Source of the DNA: Glutinoglossum americanum
Lineage: Eukaryota > Ascomycota > Geoglossomycetes > Geoglossales > Geoglossaceae
Assembly (NCBI GenBank): GCA_020080175.1
Contig: JAGHQL010000025.1
Span: 102,501 to 166,500 of the forward strand
Length of the DNA stretch: 64,000 nucleotides
Direction of reading: 5' to 3'
Shown: in pieces, positions 10,301 to 22,657 of the stretch
Position numbering within the stretch: the first letter of the stretch is position 1
Layout of the letters: each line of letters begins with the position of its first letter
Notes under the pieces: model-generated
The model's input: only the letters and a program-made list of their open reading frames with translations
Databases searched by the model: none
Told to the model about the DNA's origin: nothing
Translations under genes and position numbers: made by a program

Positions 10301-13300
10301 CCTTAATAAGGTAGTGACACCGGGAGAACACAGTCCGACAGTAGTCATTGAATGTGGCAGCTTGCTTGCGTGGATTTGAAGTGTATATCGCCAGGAGTTG
10401 GCTTGTGAGTGCCTTAACAAACTTCCAATTATCGTTTATATGCCGAAAGTGCCGCCCGACTTCGAAGACACCAAATTCATCAAATTCGAAGAGAGGGAGC
10501 ATGGAGATAATGCCATACCACGACTGCTCAAAAAATTGAACGTCTGTGACACTGAATATCTTGTCCAGTCCTAGCTGCTCATTCAACAGACTCCAAAACA
10601 ATTCGGTTGGGTCTTCAGGTTGATTCAAAATCTGTATCAGGACAACCCATCCCTCAACAAGATAGTTGTCTTCTCGTATACCATCGCCTACTTTCGGAAG
10701 GCGCTGGTTATCTTTATAGAAGGAGCGGATTTGTTTGGGATCCTGATGGAGAAGTAATCGGATCAGCCAGCGTGCTGTAGATTTCAGCAGTTCCTCTACT
10801 TTAATATTTGCGAAGGCTTCTAGAGACCCTCTCTTCGCAATCTGAAGTACTTGATAGATAAGTGTTAGAAGAGATGTAGATGTTTGGGTGATGAGCTTAG
10901 GTAGCTGGTCCGGATCTCGGTGAAATTGCGGGTTAGAAATCGCCGCAAGGCGTTCTAACAGTCTTTGGAGAATCTGGGTCGATCTTCGGACAAAAGAATT
11001 TCGGTCTATGGGATCCGCAAAGCTCAGGAAATCCTTGAAATAGACAATAACGAACTTAAGAAGCTGTTTTGATTCTAGTGCCAAACCTAGGGCCCGACCA
11101 CCTTCGGCCTTTGTTGGGCCTGGATTGCAAAGTTGCTCCATGCTTAGAGCTAGCCAGTCAAATTCGGACTCAAGTTCAGATGACACTGTGTCATCCCAGC
11201 TGCCCCATTGAAGCAATCTCCTGGTGGAGTTGAGCGTAGCGTATCCAGCGTGGAGGTGATAATCTCTCTTCGAAGCTGTTTGCAGAGCCTTCGACAAGTC
11301 ACCGCTACCAATGAAAGTAGATTCGTGAAAGTACGTCCCGATTTTGAGAGGCACAACCCCAAAGTGAAACGAGTAGTATGTACCATATGGGCTAAGTCCC
11401 TGAAGGACAACTTTGCCCTTATCCCCTTCAATAGATGGGGCATAAGCACGCCTACCTTCGATCAGAATTGGCCTTTCTGGTAGGGAGGATTCAGTAGGAC
11501 CCAGATTAAATCGCTTTGGCGGTCGCTTGCGAGGCCTTCGGGTAACTGCCTTTGGAATAACAGGATCTAAAGTAGGGGCTTGCTCCTGGCTGCGACTGGA
11601 ATTTTGTGCTTTAACCCCTTTTAAAGGGTTAGTAGTGGCTGTGTTCTCATCGCCATCGGCTAGAAACCTCGCCAACTGCAAGTTAGACCCCCTCGGTGAT
11701 ACCATCACTTGCTTTTGGTATAATCGGTCAAGAAGGGACAAATCAGCTACAAACGCAGCTCTTCGACGGAGATTTGGCAATTCTGCCTCAAGGACCTCGA
11801 GCTGAGCGGGTCTGGGACCCCCTCTAGCTTCGCTTGGGGGAACCGGAAATGAGCGCGGACCCGCATTCACTTGAGCAAGAGTTCGCGGCTGGAGGGGTTT
11901 CCGAGTTTGACCGCTAGCGAGGGCTCTAGAGACGGACGGGCGGTGTACTACTGGATTGAGCCGGACGACTGACTCTTGATTGCCCCTCCAAGGCTTTGGA
12001 AGCGGCGGTGGGAGCCTAGTCTGCTTTTTTTCAAGTTTTGCGTCGCTGCATCTAGCGTGAAGTGGATTTTGAATAGTGGAAGGCGCGAATTCGGCAACAG
12101 GTAGAATAGTTCCCTCGCGCCAGTCTCGTAGTACACTCTGTACATCCTGGGTATCCCCCCATGTGTGGAGTCTGATGACCTTCCCCGAAGGGCTGTGCCT
12201 CGCCTTGTCTCGTCTTGATCGAGCCTGACGATTCGCAATTCGTAAGAATGGCGGAGTAGATCTCTTTGATCCTATATTAGACTTTGGAGCATCCAGAATA
12301 CTCAGTTTCGGTATTCGGAGTTTTCTGCCCACATGCCCTTCCCTGGCAGTTGACTTCCTCCTGGGGAGGCGATCTATGATTTTTGGCTGATGCACATGAC
12401 CTGACGCTGACTTGCTGGATGGTATTGATAATGGCGGCCTTGAATCAGAGATGCCAAAGGAGTCACTGAGTCTGCGCTGGCGCTTCTTTCTTGGCTTACC
12501 CGTGTGTCTTGCTAGATTTTTGGTGGAAGGACCCATCGTATCCACACAATTGTCCTCCTCTGCCTCTCCAAAATCTAGCCCCATCTGTAGCAGTCCGGCT
12601 GAGGTTTGCGAATCGGGATGAGGCTGTGGGGGGTATGGGCTTCCATTGGAATGGTCATGGCTACTAGCATCGTCGGAATCGTCGGATATTTCAATGAAGT
12701 TGCTAGGAACAGTGCTTGTGCTAAGACTTCTTGATATTGGCTTCCTACGAGCTAGCCCAGGGCGATCAGTAGGTTTTGCAGGTGGGTGATAGCGGCTCCA
12801 CCGATCCCCCTTGGTCTGAGGTTCGATGGCCCGAGTTTGGCCTTGCTGGTCTAGCCTTAGCCAGGACGCAGGAAGCACTCCACGCATCTTCCGTTGTACG
12901 CTACGCAGCTGAACCATAGTTTCCTCCTCTGAGGATGAGGTTGGAGATGGTGATGCGGATCTCGAAGAATCCCGAGAAGGTTTAGCTCTTCTGATGGACG
13001 GCCTTGGCTCGGAATCAGACTCTTCCGATGATTCAATGGTCACCCGCCTTTTGGCCGCCACGGGGGTGCGATTTTCCTGTCTAGTCTGAGGAGCAAATCC
13101 CTTAGGGAAGCGGAAACTTGGTGTAGTAGGTGAGGTAGGCCGGGATATAGTGTGTGCCGTAGAATGTGAGGGGGAAACGGGGAAATCGAAAATCGTCTGC
13201 TGACTCAGGTGCTCTGTTTCGCTAGCTATCTGAGAGGATTTGACACTCGGTGATGGTTTTCTCGCAGGAAAAGCGCTCTCCCCAGCTGGAGAAGATCTAG

Positions 13301-14582
13301 GTGGACGCTTGAGGCCGGCCGGTTTTGTCTTTCTCCGTTTGTAGCCTTGCTGAACTGCCCCACTCAGCTGACGCCGTAGGAGAGTATCAACATCTGGAAA
13401 GTCCTCGTCATCACCGGAGGCTCGAAGGTCGGAATTCCCCTCAACTGGTGACTGCGTGTCATCTTCTACAGAGATTCGTGAATTCCCTGCTTCTTCAGGT
13501 TGAGATGACCCTACGTCTTCGGAAATACCATTGATTTCATTAGACTGGCTGTCATCTTCAGCCTGAAATTCTTGTTCCTGCAAATCTCTGGTCCGAGTAA
13601 CTCTGATCACCTGGCTCTGGACTTCCACCACGCGCACCGGTTTAATCCCCCTAGCCTTGAGAGATTGCTTATATCTTTGGTCTTCTATCAAGTATGGGTG
13701 TAGTTGGATTGGATTTCGCTTTCGTAAGGTATGACTGAGTTTGCGTGTGGGTTCCGATTCGATATCACCGTTAGCAGTAGGCTCCGAGCGGATTTGTTGA
13801 TGGCGATTACTGAGCTGTGGAATGACGGCCTTGATGAAGGAATATCGTGTCATCTGAGCCTGCGGTCCTTGGGGTGAGCCACCTGGTGTAGAAAGCGTAG
13901 TCGGCGGACTCGAAAGGGTACTGCTAGATGGGGAACAACAATCCATATCCACCGAAGGTATTTCCAAGGCAGACCCTATCGATCGGTGGATATTGACGCC
14001 AGAAGTAGGGGTAGTGGGATGAGACTTCTCACCAAGCTGTTCATCTACAGTGCAGGCGAAAGGCCTCACTTGAGCCCTGTCCGCTACAGGGGTCCTTATC
14101 TCTTCCGCTTCTTTGACGACCAAAGCCTTGGAAATCTCAAACAGCACCTCTTCAGGAGAGCTCTCCGATCCTTCAACCTCTCCCACATCTACCAGATCTA
14201 CCACTTCTCCATTGTATACCCCCAACCCATCAGCTTCCACTTGTGCTGTCATGTCATTACCATCGGACTTTGGAGAGCTCAGTTGTGGCCCTCCGTCCGC
14301 ACCGCCACTTTCCTTCTCAATTCTGCATTGCCGAGCTAGCTTGCTTATATCCGTTCCATCTCTTCCCCTTCCAGTTCTACCATAAAGTCCTTCATATTCG
14401 TTCGATAGTTCATCGATATCATACCAATCATCGTCATTAACCTTTAACTCCTCTCTCCTTTTATCACCAGGCGGGAAGGGCGTCTCGGCCACTCCATCCT
14501 TACCCTCGCGCATCTCATCTTCCTCGACCTCATCTTCATCATCTGAAGCTGGCACATACCCTCGATCCCGCCAGGTCGCCAT
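7343..14582 (-). CDS. mus7: MUS7/MMS22 family replication-fork repair protein
   Basis: Five exons: 14582-9527, 9475-9255, 9201-9055, 8997-8869, 8815-7343; 2,341 residues, the size expected for Mus7/Mms22. In yeasts this protein is the substrate-receptor arm of the Rtt101-Mms1 cullin ligase that protects stalled forks. The start TWRDRGYVPASDDEDE matches the family N-terminus. The first ~900 residues are disordered, Ser/Pro-rich and acidic, with many SQ/TQ and SP sites; the C-terminal half is helical. The SYSRESWSSLRSTEQTRKF block (exon 4) and WMSSLVERESLLKFQYRFT (exon 5) are characteristic. Exons 2 to 4 are too short to stand alone and were joined by phase and family pattern; intron 3 (57 bp) uses an AAG acceptor after a GCTAAT branch point. 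Confidence 0.88.
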
Positions 14583-14900
14583 ATTTCGCCACTCTCATCT
14601 CCAATCGGGAAACGGAAACCCGTACACCTTGAGAAAATCTGTGTGTTTTTTTTGTTGTGGATGGTAGCGTGGTTTGTGTTGCTAAATATCCACCAGCTTC
14701 TTTTTCTCTTTGTGGATTTATGGTGTGAAGACGACACTTGGGGCGCGACGCGTCTCGCACTATTGCACACGTGACTACGCGACTGTTCAAGTTAATTGAA
14801 AATTCGAAAATTCGGTCAACCAATAGATAGCGCTCACGACAAGACCAATTCTATTGGAACAGGTGGTAGTGGCTGGAGTTAGAGAAAGCCCATTGTTGCA
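14583..14900. promoter_or_regulatory. Divergent promoter with MCB and CCAAT motifs (MUS7 / small membrane protein)
   Basis: A perfect MluI cell-cycle box ACGCGT lies at 14748-14753 and a variant ACGCGA at 14777-14782, about 170-200 bp before the MUS7 ATG. This is the site type of MBF, which controls replication and repair genes in yeasts. A CCAAT box at 14820-14824 and an inverted pair CCAAT-TCT-ATTGG at 14845-14857 could bind the HAP complex. Function is inferred from motif and gene identity only. Confidence 0.4.
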
Positions 14901-15438
14901 ATGGGCAGAATGCGTGGCGCCTTCCCGCTATTCCTCGCAACGGCCTTCGGGATCTTAAATGGTGAGCACCCTCGAAAACCCTGCTTGTCTTCTAAACTAA
15001 GGCATTCCGATCATTAGGAGTAGCAATATTCCAGCCTGCGTTTGCTGATCAGCAGAAGGAGAAGCTTCTGCAGGAACAGTACGTTTTATTCCCAGTTTTC
15101 AAACGTGATTTGATGATGGCCTCTGGCCGGAGCATATTTCATCCATTTACCACGGCAGTATAATGGACACTAACCTCCTTTCCAGAAAGGAGACGGAAGT
15201 CGCTCCGGGCGATATCCCGGATCCGGTGGAAACCTCCATAACTCCATCACCAACTACGGAGAGTGCGCCCGTACAAAGCCAGAACAAGGCCGAGCGGCTA
15301 CCGAATGAAGCTAGATTCGGGGGATCACTCTGGTCAATGATGAGATTCTGGGGGAAAGGAGTATCTGAAATTGGGGAGGAGGCTAAAAGTCCTACAGAAG
15401 GTGTTCCTCAGGATACCAAGTCGGGGAGCAATCGGTGA
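14901..15438 (+). CDS. Small membrane-anchored protein of unknown function
   Basis: Three exons, 14901-14961, 15018-15078 and 15186-15438, give 124 residues. Both introns have GT-AG ends and keep frame (56 and 107 bp; the second has an ACTAAC branch point). The protein starts MGRMRGAFPLFLATAFGILNG and continues VAIFQPAFADQQKEKLLQEQ, i.e. one N-terminal hydrophobic segment (residues 7-29) followed by a charged stretch, then a disordered, Pro/Thr/Glu-rich tail containing GGSLWSMMRFWGKG, a possible amphipathic helix. The topology is that of a signal anchor or a small inner-membrane protein. I do not recognise the family by name. It is convergent with the dynactin gene, 261 bp apart. Confidence 0.72.
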
Positions 15439-15699
15439 TGGATTTAAAAAAGAGATCTAAGAGTTCAATTTGTCCTGGTCGTTTGCCACTATGACCACAA
15501 GGGTTTCTCCTATGCCCACCCTTTGAAACAGCTTCTTAGCGTACACCATCAACTCCGCCGAATAGACATAAAATACATCGCCTTCTATAGCCCAAAGTAG
15601 GGGTATTATTATTATGCATCCTTCAGCCACCCAACAGCCATTCAGTATTTCACCTAGGAGTTAGGGAGTACAATATATACAAGCAAAAAACTAAACATA

Positions 15700-18600
15700 T
15701 CAAGCAAATCCACCCATACTCTCTCTAAACGCCTCAAAGTCTCCTGGGTTCACGATCCGGATCTCGGTCGGATATCCGGATTTTAAGCCTCCGCTAGGAA
15801 AGTAACTACTAGGTCTACAGAGTGAGGGGAGCCTTACGTCGACTTTCGCTACAACCGGCTTTGTACCCTTTGGTGGTAGGATGGGATCCCGAATTTCCCT
15901 TAACGCAGACCCTCGTTTAGTGACTGAATCGCGCCATGACGCCCAAGCCTCGTAATCTTCTGTCTGCTTTAAGACGTGGAATCTCGGGGTTGACTTCGCG
16001 GGCCGCCAGGCCAGACGATTTTTGGGTAGTTTATTGAGGTCGTAAATCTTTGCAGTCGAAGTCAGATTTAGAAGTTCGGCTAGGAGGTCATGCCCCTCAG
16101 CTGCAACCAGTTGCTCCTGCTCCTGCTTTTGGGTCTTTGGTGGTGTTAATGGTTCGAACAGCCATGACTGCGTGATCTTGCCTTCAGTAAAGCGAAGATG
16201 GCGATTTTCCTGACGCAGGTACCGTACAGCGCCTTGTAGACTATCAATCTCCTGCCTGAGCGCATCTATCTCCCTAGCCGTAGCAACCGCCCGCTCTGCA
16301 CCCTCTTGGTCACCGCTGCCGACAGTGCCGAGAATCTGCTTGTCGTTCACGCTCTTTTTCCACCGGTCAAGCTCGCCCTCTAAGGTTTGTATCTCACGAA
16401 CCTGGGAGTCAATAGCTTCAGCAAGGTCTTTCTCTCGAATCCTACTTTGCTCGATAGCTTTCTCAAGCTCATTGATACAATCGCCCTTCTTAGTCGCATC
16501 ACGCATCCGCGATTCCAAGAGTTCGATCTTGACTGCAGACTCCTCAATAGCTTTATCCCGGAGCTTGATCTGTGTCGCGCGCTCGTGAATGTCGTCCTTG
16601 AGACGGCGTATCTCCTCTTCCACGTCCACAGATATAACCTTCGTGGATTTGAGCTCGTGTGCTCGCGCGACCCACGGGGCCGGGGAGCGCTCAAACTCTA
16701 CCGTCATCTCCAGATCCGAGGCTAGGCTTCCTAGCTCAAGGAGGATATTGGTTAACGAACGCAGTTTAGCATTGAATGCAGCAAAAGCGTCACTCTCCCC
16801 AGCACCCAGGACGCCTTCCGCAGTATTTCCCATGGTCTTAAAAACCTCATCGTATGTAAATTGGTCTGTGCGTCCTTCCTCGCTCAGTAGCTTGAATAGA
16901 TCTTCTCCGAGACGCCTTGAGTAGAATGCTATCTCCTTCGTCGTATTCTCGCATTGCTCGAATGTGGGGAGTGTGTCTGGCGTCAAGGAAAGCGACCTAG
17001 ACTTCAGATCATCGAGGGAACGGAGGACCTTGCCTACGACCACCTTTGCACTGCGGGAATGTGAAATGATTCCGTCAGTCTTCCTGGCAAAGTATTGAGA
17101 GACGCCATCGTATTCGCCAGCGACAGGAAGCTTTGTTTGCACCATGGCCCTAGTCTGCGAGACGGCCGAAGCTGTGCTCTCCAAGTAACTCTGCATCAGA
17201 AGGACCCGCATTTGCACATCGTTTGCATAGCCCTCTAGATTTTCCGAGATATGGATCTCAGCCAAGTGTGACATGAGAGCCATGGTACTGCCTTCATTAG
17301 ACACTAACATGCCAATACCCGTTTAATTGTGGAAAACTTACCGGTGCAATTCGGCAGCACATTGTTTCTCCTTCAGCTCATCTCTCCTCAACCCATCAAT
17401 CCACCCATTCAGCGCCCGTTCCACGGGCTCGAGTTCATACAGTGCCCCTTCAAACTTGGCAAATTGCTGCACAGTGCAACCACTTATACAACTAACAAAG
17501 CGGTCGCACATAGCAGTCACCCATGTGAGTTTATCCAAGACATCACAGGCAGCTAGGACATCATCTTCGTGGCCCTGAGGAGCTTGGCTGTTCACACGTT
17601 CTCTAACAAAACCATGCAGAAGATTCGACTTAAACCCTACACGCTTGAAGCGAAGGAGTGCAAGGATAGAGTCGCGTTCAGAATAGAAAGCTTCAGGGAG
17701 GAACAACTGCACAATGGCAAGATGTTCAGCCGCTTCTTGAGCCTCGAGTCTCCGGAGTTCAAGGTCGATGGTCTTGACCTGAGCTTTTGATGCAGAGAGT
17801 TGCAGTTTCATGTTCAGGTCCATCATCGCTCTTGAGCGGTTTGTCAGCTCCTCTGCCTCTGTCTCTGTCAGCTGTTGAGAGGCTCTCATGTCTTCAAGAT
17901 CGCTTTGAAGGTTAGTGACTAGTCCTCGGAAGCGGGAAACGGTATACTCGTAGTCCTCCATAGTCTCCTCTAGTTGAGTAGCCTTACGAGTCTGCTCTGC
18001 AATAAGAAGGTCCTTGAAATCCAATTCTTCTTGCATCTGTTTCTCCGTCTCGACGTGATTCAGTTCCAACTCATCGTTAAGCTCCTTCAAACTCTCCAAA
18101 TCTTCAATTGTGGCGTTCAGCTCCTCGATTTGCTCGCTCATGCTTAGGTTTCTCTGTGTGAGTTCTTCTAACATTTCTTCGGCACTTTCGGCGGTATCCA
18201 ACTGTTGTCGTAGATCCTCGATATTTGCCTCGGACTGTGCAAGCTTCTGCTTAGTTGTCTCATACTGTTCCTTCACTCCACTTAGCTCTTGTAGATCTTC
18301 CTCAAGACTCTTGATATGGTCCTTTAGTTCGCCTTCTTGTTGCTGGGTCATATCCCTGAGTCGCATGAGAGCCTCCCTAAGCCTTTCGTTCTGCCTCTCC
18401 ATCTGCAGCCAACCCTGGCTTGTTTTTTCTTCGGGACTCATACCCTGACCAAGCTCGTCATTTTCCTCTCTCAATACCTCGCACTCCAGCTCCAGCTCCT
18501 CAGCTTTCTGTTTCAGTGCTTCAAGTTCCGTTTTCAAAACCTCCGCATTTTCTTCGGCCATCTCTCGATCCAGTGTCGCCATTTCAACAATGATTTCATG

Positions 18601-19896
18601 CTCCGCCTGCTGTGTCTCAAACTCTTCAATCTTGGCCCCAGCCTCTTTGATCTGCTTCCTTAGATCTGCAATCTCCTGTTGCTGTGGTTGGTATTTCGTC
18701 TGCAGCTTCTGTATGATCACCTCGTACTTATCCCGCTCCCCCTGTATCCTCTCCAGTGCCTTCAGCTTATCCCGATCCTCCATTCGTTTTTTCTCCATCA
18801 CCCTCAATTTGGTCTTCAGGTCTTCCACTTCTCTGCTAGCTACAGTTCCACTCCCTCCCGGTCGCTGCGTGATGGGTGGTGAAATTATTCCTCGAGATGA
18901 TGACGACGATGACCCAGGGGGGTTCATCGGCCCACTAGCGGCAGAGGCCCTCGAGAGCGTGGGGCTTATCATCTTTCGCGCCAAAGTATCTGGCGTACGG
19001 CTAGTGGGCGGAGACCTCGGCTTTACTGGCTTTCTTCCGTCTGGCGAGCTATGCCTGCTATCTCCTTGGCTACCTTCGCCTAGAGAGCTTAACCTCTTTC
19101 CTACCGTAGATGTAGATTGGGCAGGCTTGAGGGAGAGCCGGCTCCCTGCACCTCGGGCCATGATCGGCGCCGCCACCCCACCGGCTCTTGCAGGGCCTCC
19201 TAGAGGACCAGATATGGACTGGCGCGATGCCCGATTAGTTGCGCTGATGGGCGGTGGGGGTCCCATTGATGAGCGGTTGGTGACGCTAGTGCGAGGTTTT
19301 GCAGCCGTACTAGGGGGAGCTCGTGCCATGGAAGGCGTGGTTGTTCGAGGCGTTGATGCCCCTGGCGCGGCCGCAGAGCCCAACTGTTTGGTAGGAGACT
19401 TGGTTGGTGACTATTAAAAGCATTAGACTTCATTTAACAACAGCTCTCCTACTCACTTGAATCAACTCACCCTCAACAGTCTTGACCCAGCCACAGCTCT
19501 AGGGCCTGGTGTTGGGCTGGCAGCATTCATATTCTGCCTCTTGCCAGCCATGTCCACCAGGCTCTCTCTCCTTCCAAGACCAGTTCCACCCTGTACCCTC
19601 GAAAGCCTCTTTGAAAGTTCCACCTGCGCAGCTCCATTTGCCTTACCGTTCTGGGCCTGTTGCTCGAGCGCCCTCACAACCGTCGGCCGGACAAACATCC
19701 CCCTGCCGTGCTCACAGTCAAAGTATCTCTCGCCTTGTACCGAGCCATCATTTTTCCCAGTCAGACTTTCGAGCTCCACCCCAATCCAGTCGCCTTCTGC
19801 GAAATGAGGTTGGCCTAAGTATCGGATTGTCGCGATTCGACCATCATTCAGTTCGACAGTTTGCCCAACTTGGAACAAGGAGAGAAAGTCAGCCAT
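15700..19896 (-). CDS. Dynactin large subunit p150Glued
   Basis: Three exons, 19896-19471, 19410-17342 and 17287-15700; 1,360 residues. Dynactin tethers cytoplasmic dynein to microtubules and cargo; the Neurospora orthologue is ro-3. Residues ~1-75 are a CAP-Gly domain (VGQTVELNDGRIATIRYLG, then GKNDGSVQGERYF with the GKNDG motif). A basic Ser/Thr/Pro-rich linker (to ~residue 310) precedes a long coiled coil (CC1, e.g. EELELECEVLREENDELGQG), the dynactin domain (LRFKRVGFKSNLLHGFVRER and following), and a C-terminal coiled coil and globular tail. The first intron is 60 bp, phase 0; the second (54 bp) splits an Arg codon just before TMALMSHLAEIHI. Confidence 0.95.
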
Positions 19897-20296
19897 GGTG
19901 TTTGATGGTCATAAAATACATCACACTAGCTCGGTGCTGACATCTAGGCGGAGATATGCTCCTGGGGCATTCTATCCACGTCGTAGATTCCCCTAGTAAT
20001 TGCGACGATAAAGCTTAGGGGGGTTGTTTTGACGGACAATTTGAGTAAGAGTGGTGACGCCAAAAATTCCTTTCACTCGGTTAAGACACGCGTTCCTGGT
20101 GACGACGTGTGAGAGTTGCCCAGGCAATATGCATGCCATAACCACACTAATTCACACAAAGCCTATAATTTTTACTTCATGCTATCGCATACATATACCA
20201 CCTAAGCCACGCCAATCCCAATACAGTCCGTTGCTTAAAAGGGATTCCAACGAGTAAATTATACTCTACAGAATACAGGTTCTCAAACACGAACAA
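19897..20296. other. Intergenic between the ABC transporter 3' end and the dynactin start
   Basis: 400 bp holding the dynactin 5' flank and the transporter 3' flank (both genes on the minus strand). I see no further gene and no distinctive motif. Confidence 0.5.
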
Positions 20297-22657
20297 TCAA
20301 ACACCAGCAGCCACCTTCAGTTCAGCAATCCTGCGCTCTATCTCAGGTACAGCCCGGAGTTGTAAATCGAGCTCTTCCTTCTCACTGCGATGGAGTATTA
20401 GCAAGACCTTATATAAGAATACCCAAGTGAAAATGAACGACTTACTCTTCGAGCTGCAGCCTTTTCTCCGCATCTAGCTTTGTAAATATGTAGTTACCCT
20501 GCCCATCAAACTGCAAGATATAATTATGATACTTCCATAGACTTCGCCTATGACTGACTGTCATCAATGTAATACCCAGGCTCTTCGCCTTCTCATACAT
20601 AACTCGCTCGATATCGAGCGTCACACTGCTAGTGCACTCGTCCAAAATCGCGTACTTTGGGGCATGATAGAATAATCTAGCCATAGCAACGCGCTGCTGG
20701 AGTCCGCCCGAGAGAACATCTCGCCATTCTTTTTCGGCGTCCCATCCACCCTCGCGATCAACGATTGATTCGATCTCAACAGTAGTGAGTATCTGGTAAA
20801 GGTCCTTATCCGTGACCCCCTTGTCCCGCATTTCGCGAATGCTGTCGGGGTAGATGATTTGCTGGCGAAGACTACCCCGAGATAGATATGGCCGCTGTGG
20901 GATATAAAAAATGTCGGAGAAAGGAGGTTTACGGACTGTACCACCGTAGACAGGCCATAGTCCGCCTAATATCCTAAAGAGCGATGATTTGCCACACCCA
21001 TTAGGGCCAACAATCAAGAGGTGATTCCCAGGCTGAACGGAGAAGCTGAGTTTTCGAACGAGCACGTCACCGTTTGGAGAAACGATGGGAACGCCAACAA
21101 ATTCGATATCGTTGCTTTCAACGACGGTACCACGTCCCTCCAAGACTGCAGCATTCTCCTCTGTTCCCGCCGAAGAGACCAGCTTCTTCTCGAAATGCCC
21201 TGCTTGAATGTCGTCCATGACGTCTAAAAGTGTAGAGACCCTAAAAGTGTAGCCTGCCAACTCCGTAATCTCCTTATACGAGAACATCAGACGACCGAAC
21301 GCGTCCGATGACGACAGCAACATCCGGCGATTTGTCACAAAGTCTGCAAGGGTGTCAGAAATTTCCAGGCCAACGGATCGTAAATGTGTAAGACTTACTC
21401 TCTGTTCGGTCCCCCAAGCTGTCACTAGATACACCAGGTAGTTTAAAGAAAACAGGGAAGCTACAGAGAATCAAGCCCAAAGCACCCCAGAAATATTTTA
21501 TCACAAAGTCCTCCATAACCCCGTGGTAGAATCGTCTTTTTAGGATGTAGTTCACGTGCTTTATAAGCGTGAAATATCCTTTGTCTAGCGTATCCTTTTC
21601 AGTTTCATGACCATAATATAATGCCACCTCCTCGCTAGCGTCAATTAATCGCGAATGTTGAAACCTAAACTCTCCCTCTAGGCGGGCTTCGTCCGCCACA
21701 TATTTCCCAAAGGGCGGCGTGAGGGCCCGCATCACATTCGCAGAAAGTTGGACCAGCAGACTCATGAAAAATAGGCCCTCACCACCAACAGACCGTGATA
21801 GAGAGTAGTTGTAGATTACCATATCTAGGATTGGTTTTGCGAGATTAGAGTAAAGTTCAGCAAGGCTGTCAGAGAATTTGTGGACATCCACAGTAATCAG
21901 TTGATCTGCATTCTTTATCCGGTCATCCAGAGTCGAGAGTGTGTAGAAGGTCATATTTGAAAGGTATTTGTTGTGAATGTGGTTCGTCAGACGGGTCCGA
22001 TATTGGAGTGACAGTTTGCACTGGTGGTATGATAACTGTAAAAAAAAAAAAATACCCGTCAATCAAAGCATTCTCGAGATCAACGAGCAGGATTCCATGC
22101 CCCGAAGCCATCTAAAGACTTGGAATGCACAGACTGACCATGGAATTCGTAAACGTTGCGGGTAGCGCAACTAGCATCCACCACACCAGACCAACGAGGA
22201 ACTCCCTACCCTTCCCCCTCACCAAACTACTGACCAAACGTCCGTCCAACTCCGCGACATATAGACTTATCAAAGTCCTCACGACCAAGAAGACGCTGTG
22301 ACTGATTAATAGTCTCAACTCCTTGCTCTTCCACCCCGGGATTACAATTCTTAGCAATCGAAATAAGTTCCTGAAAAACTCTCTATTCAATTCGACCTTC
22401 CTCCGTGAAGTGGCTTCCCCCTCCGTGGTACCAGTTCTAGGACTCTTGTGGCTAGCGGACAGCCGCACTGATGCAGCTTTTTGCTCAGAGATGGCATTTC
22501 GTATCCGGTTTACCAGCGCAATAAATAGGGTGAGATAGACTGCGCGAGAAATGTTCGTCCGATTCTTGAGGTAGAGATTAGAAAGGAAGGATATTAAACG
22601 TTTTATAGAGCGGTCGGAAGTGTAAGACGGAGGAAGCAGTTTGGATTGAGCAGCCAT
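20297..22657 (-). CDS. Peroxisomal long-chain fatty acyl-CoA ABC half-transporter (ABCD family, PXA2-like)
   Basis: Four exons, 22657-22139, 22035-21399, 21343-20446, 20384-20297; 713 residues, a half-transporter length. ABCD proteins import activated long-chain fatty acids into peroxisomes as dimers (Pxa1-Pxa2 in yeast). The membrane domain carries [19 protein letters not shown] and the family-specific [20 protein letters not shown] segment. The nucleotide-binding domain has Walker [10 protein letters not shown] (~residue 498), the family signature LSGGLQQR (~596), Walker [10 protein letters not shown] (~616) and VSHR switch His. The fourth exon ([12 protein letters not shown] tail) is short and inferred by phase. 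Which of the two fungal paralogues it is rests on length and pattern, so PXA2 is a likely rather than certain label. Confidence 0.9.
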
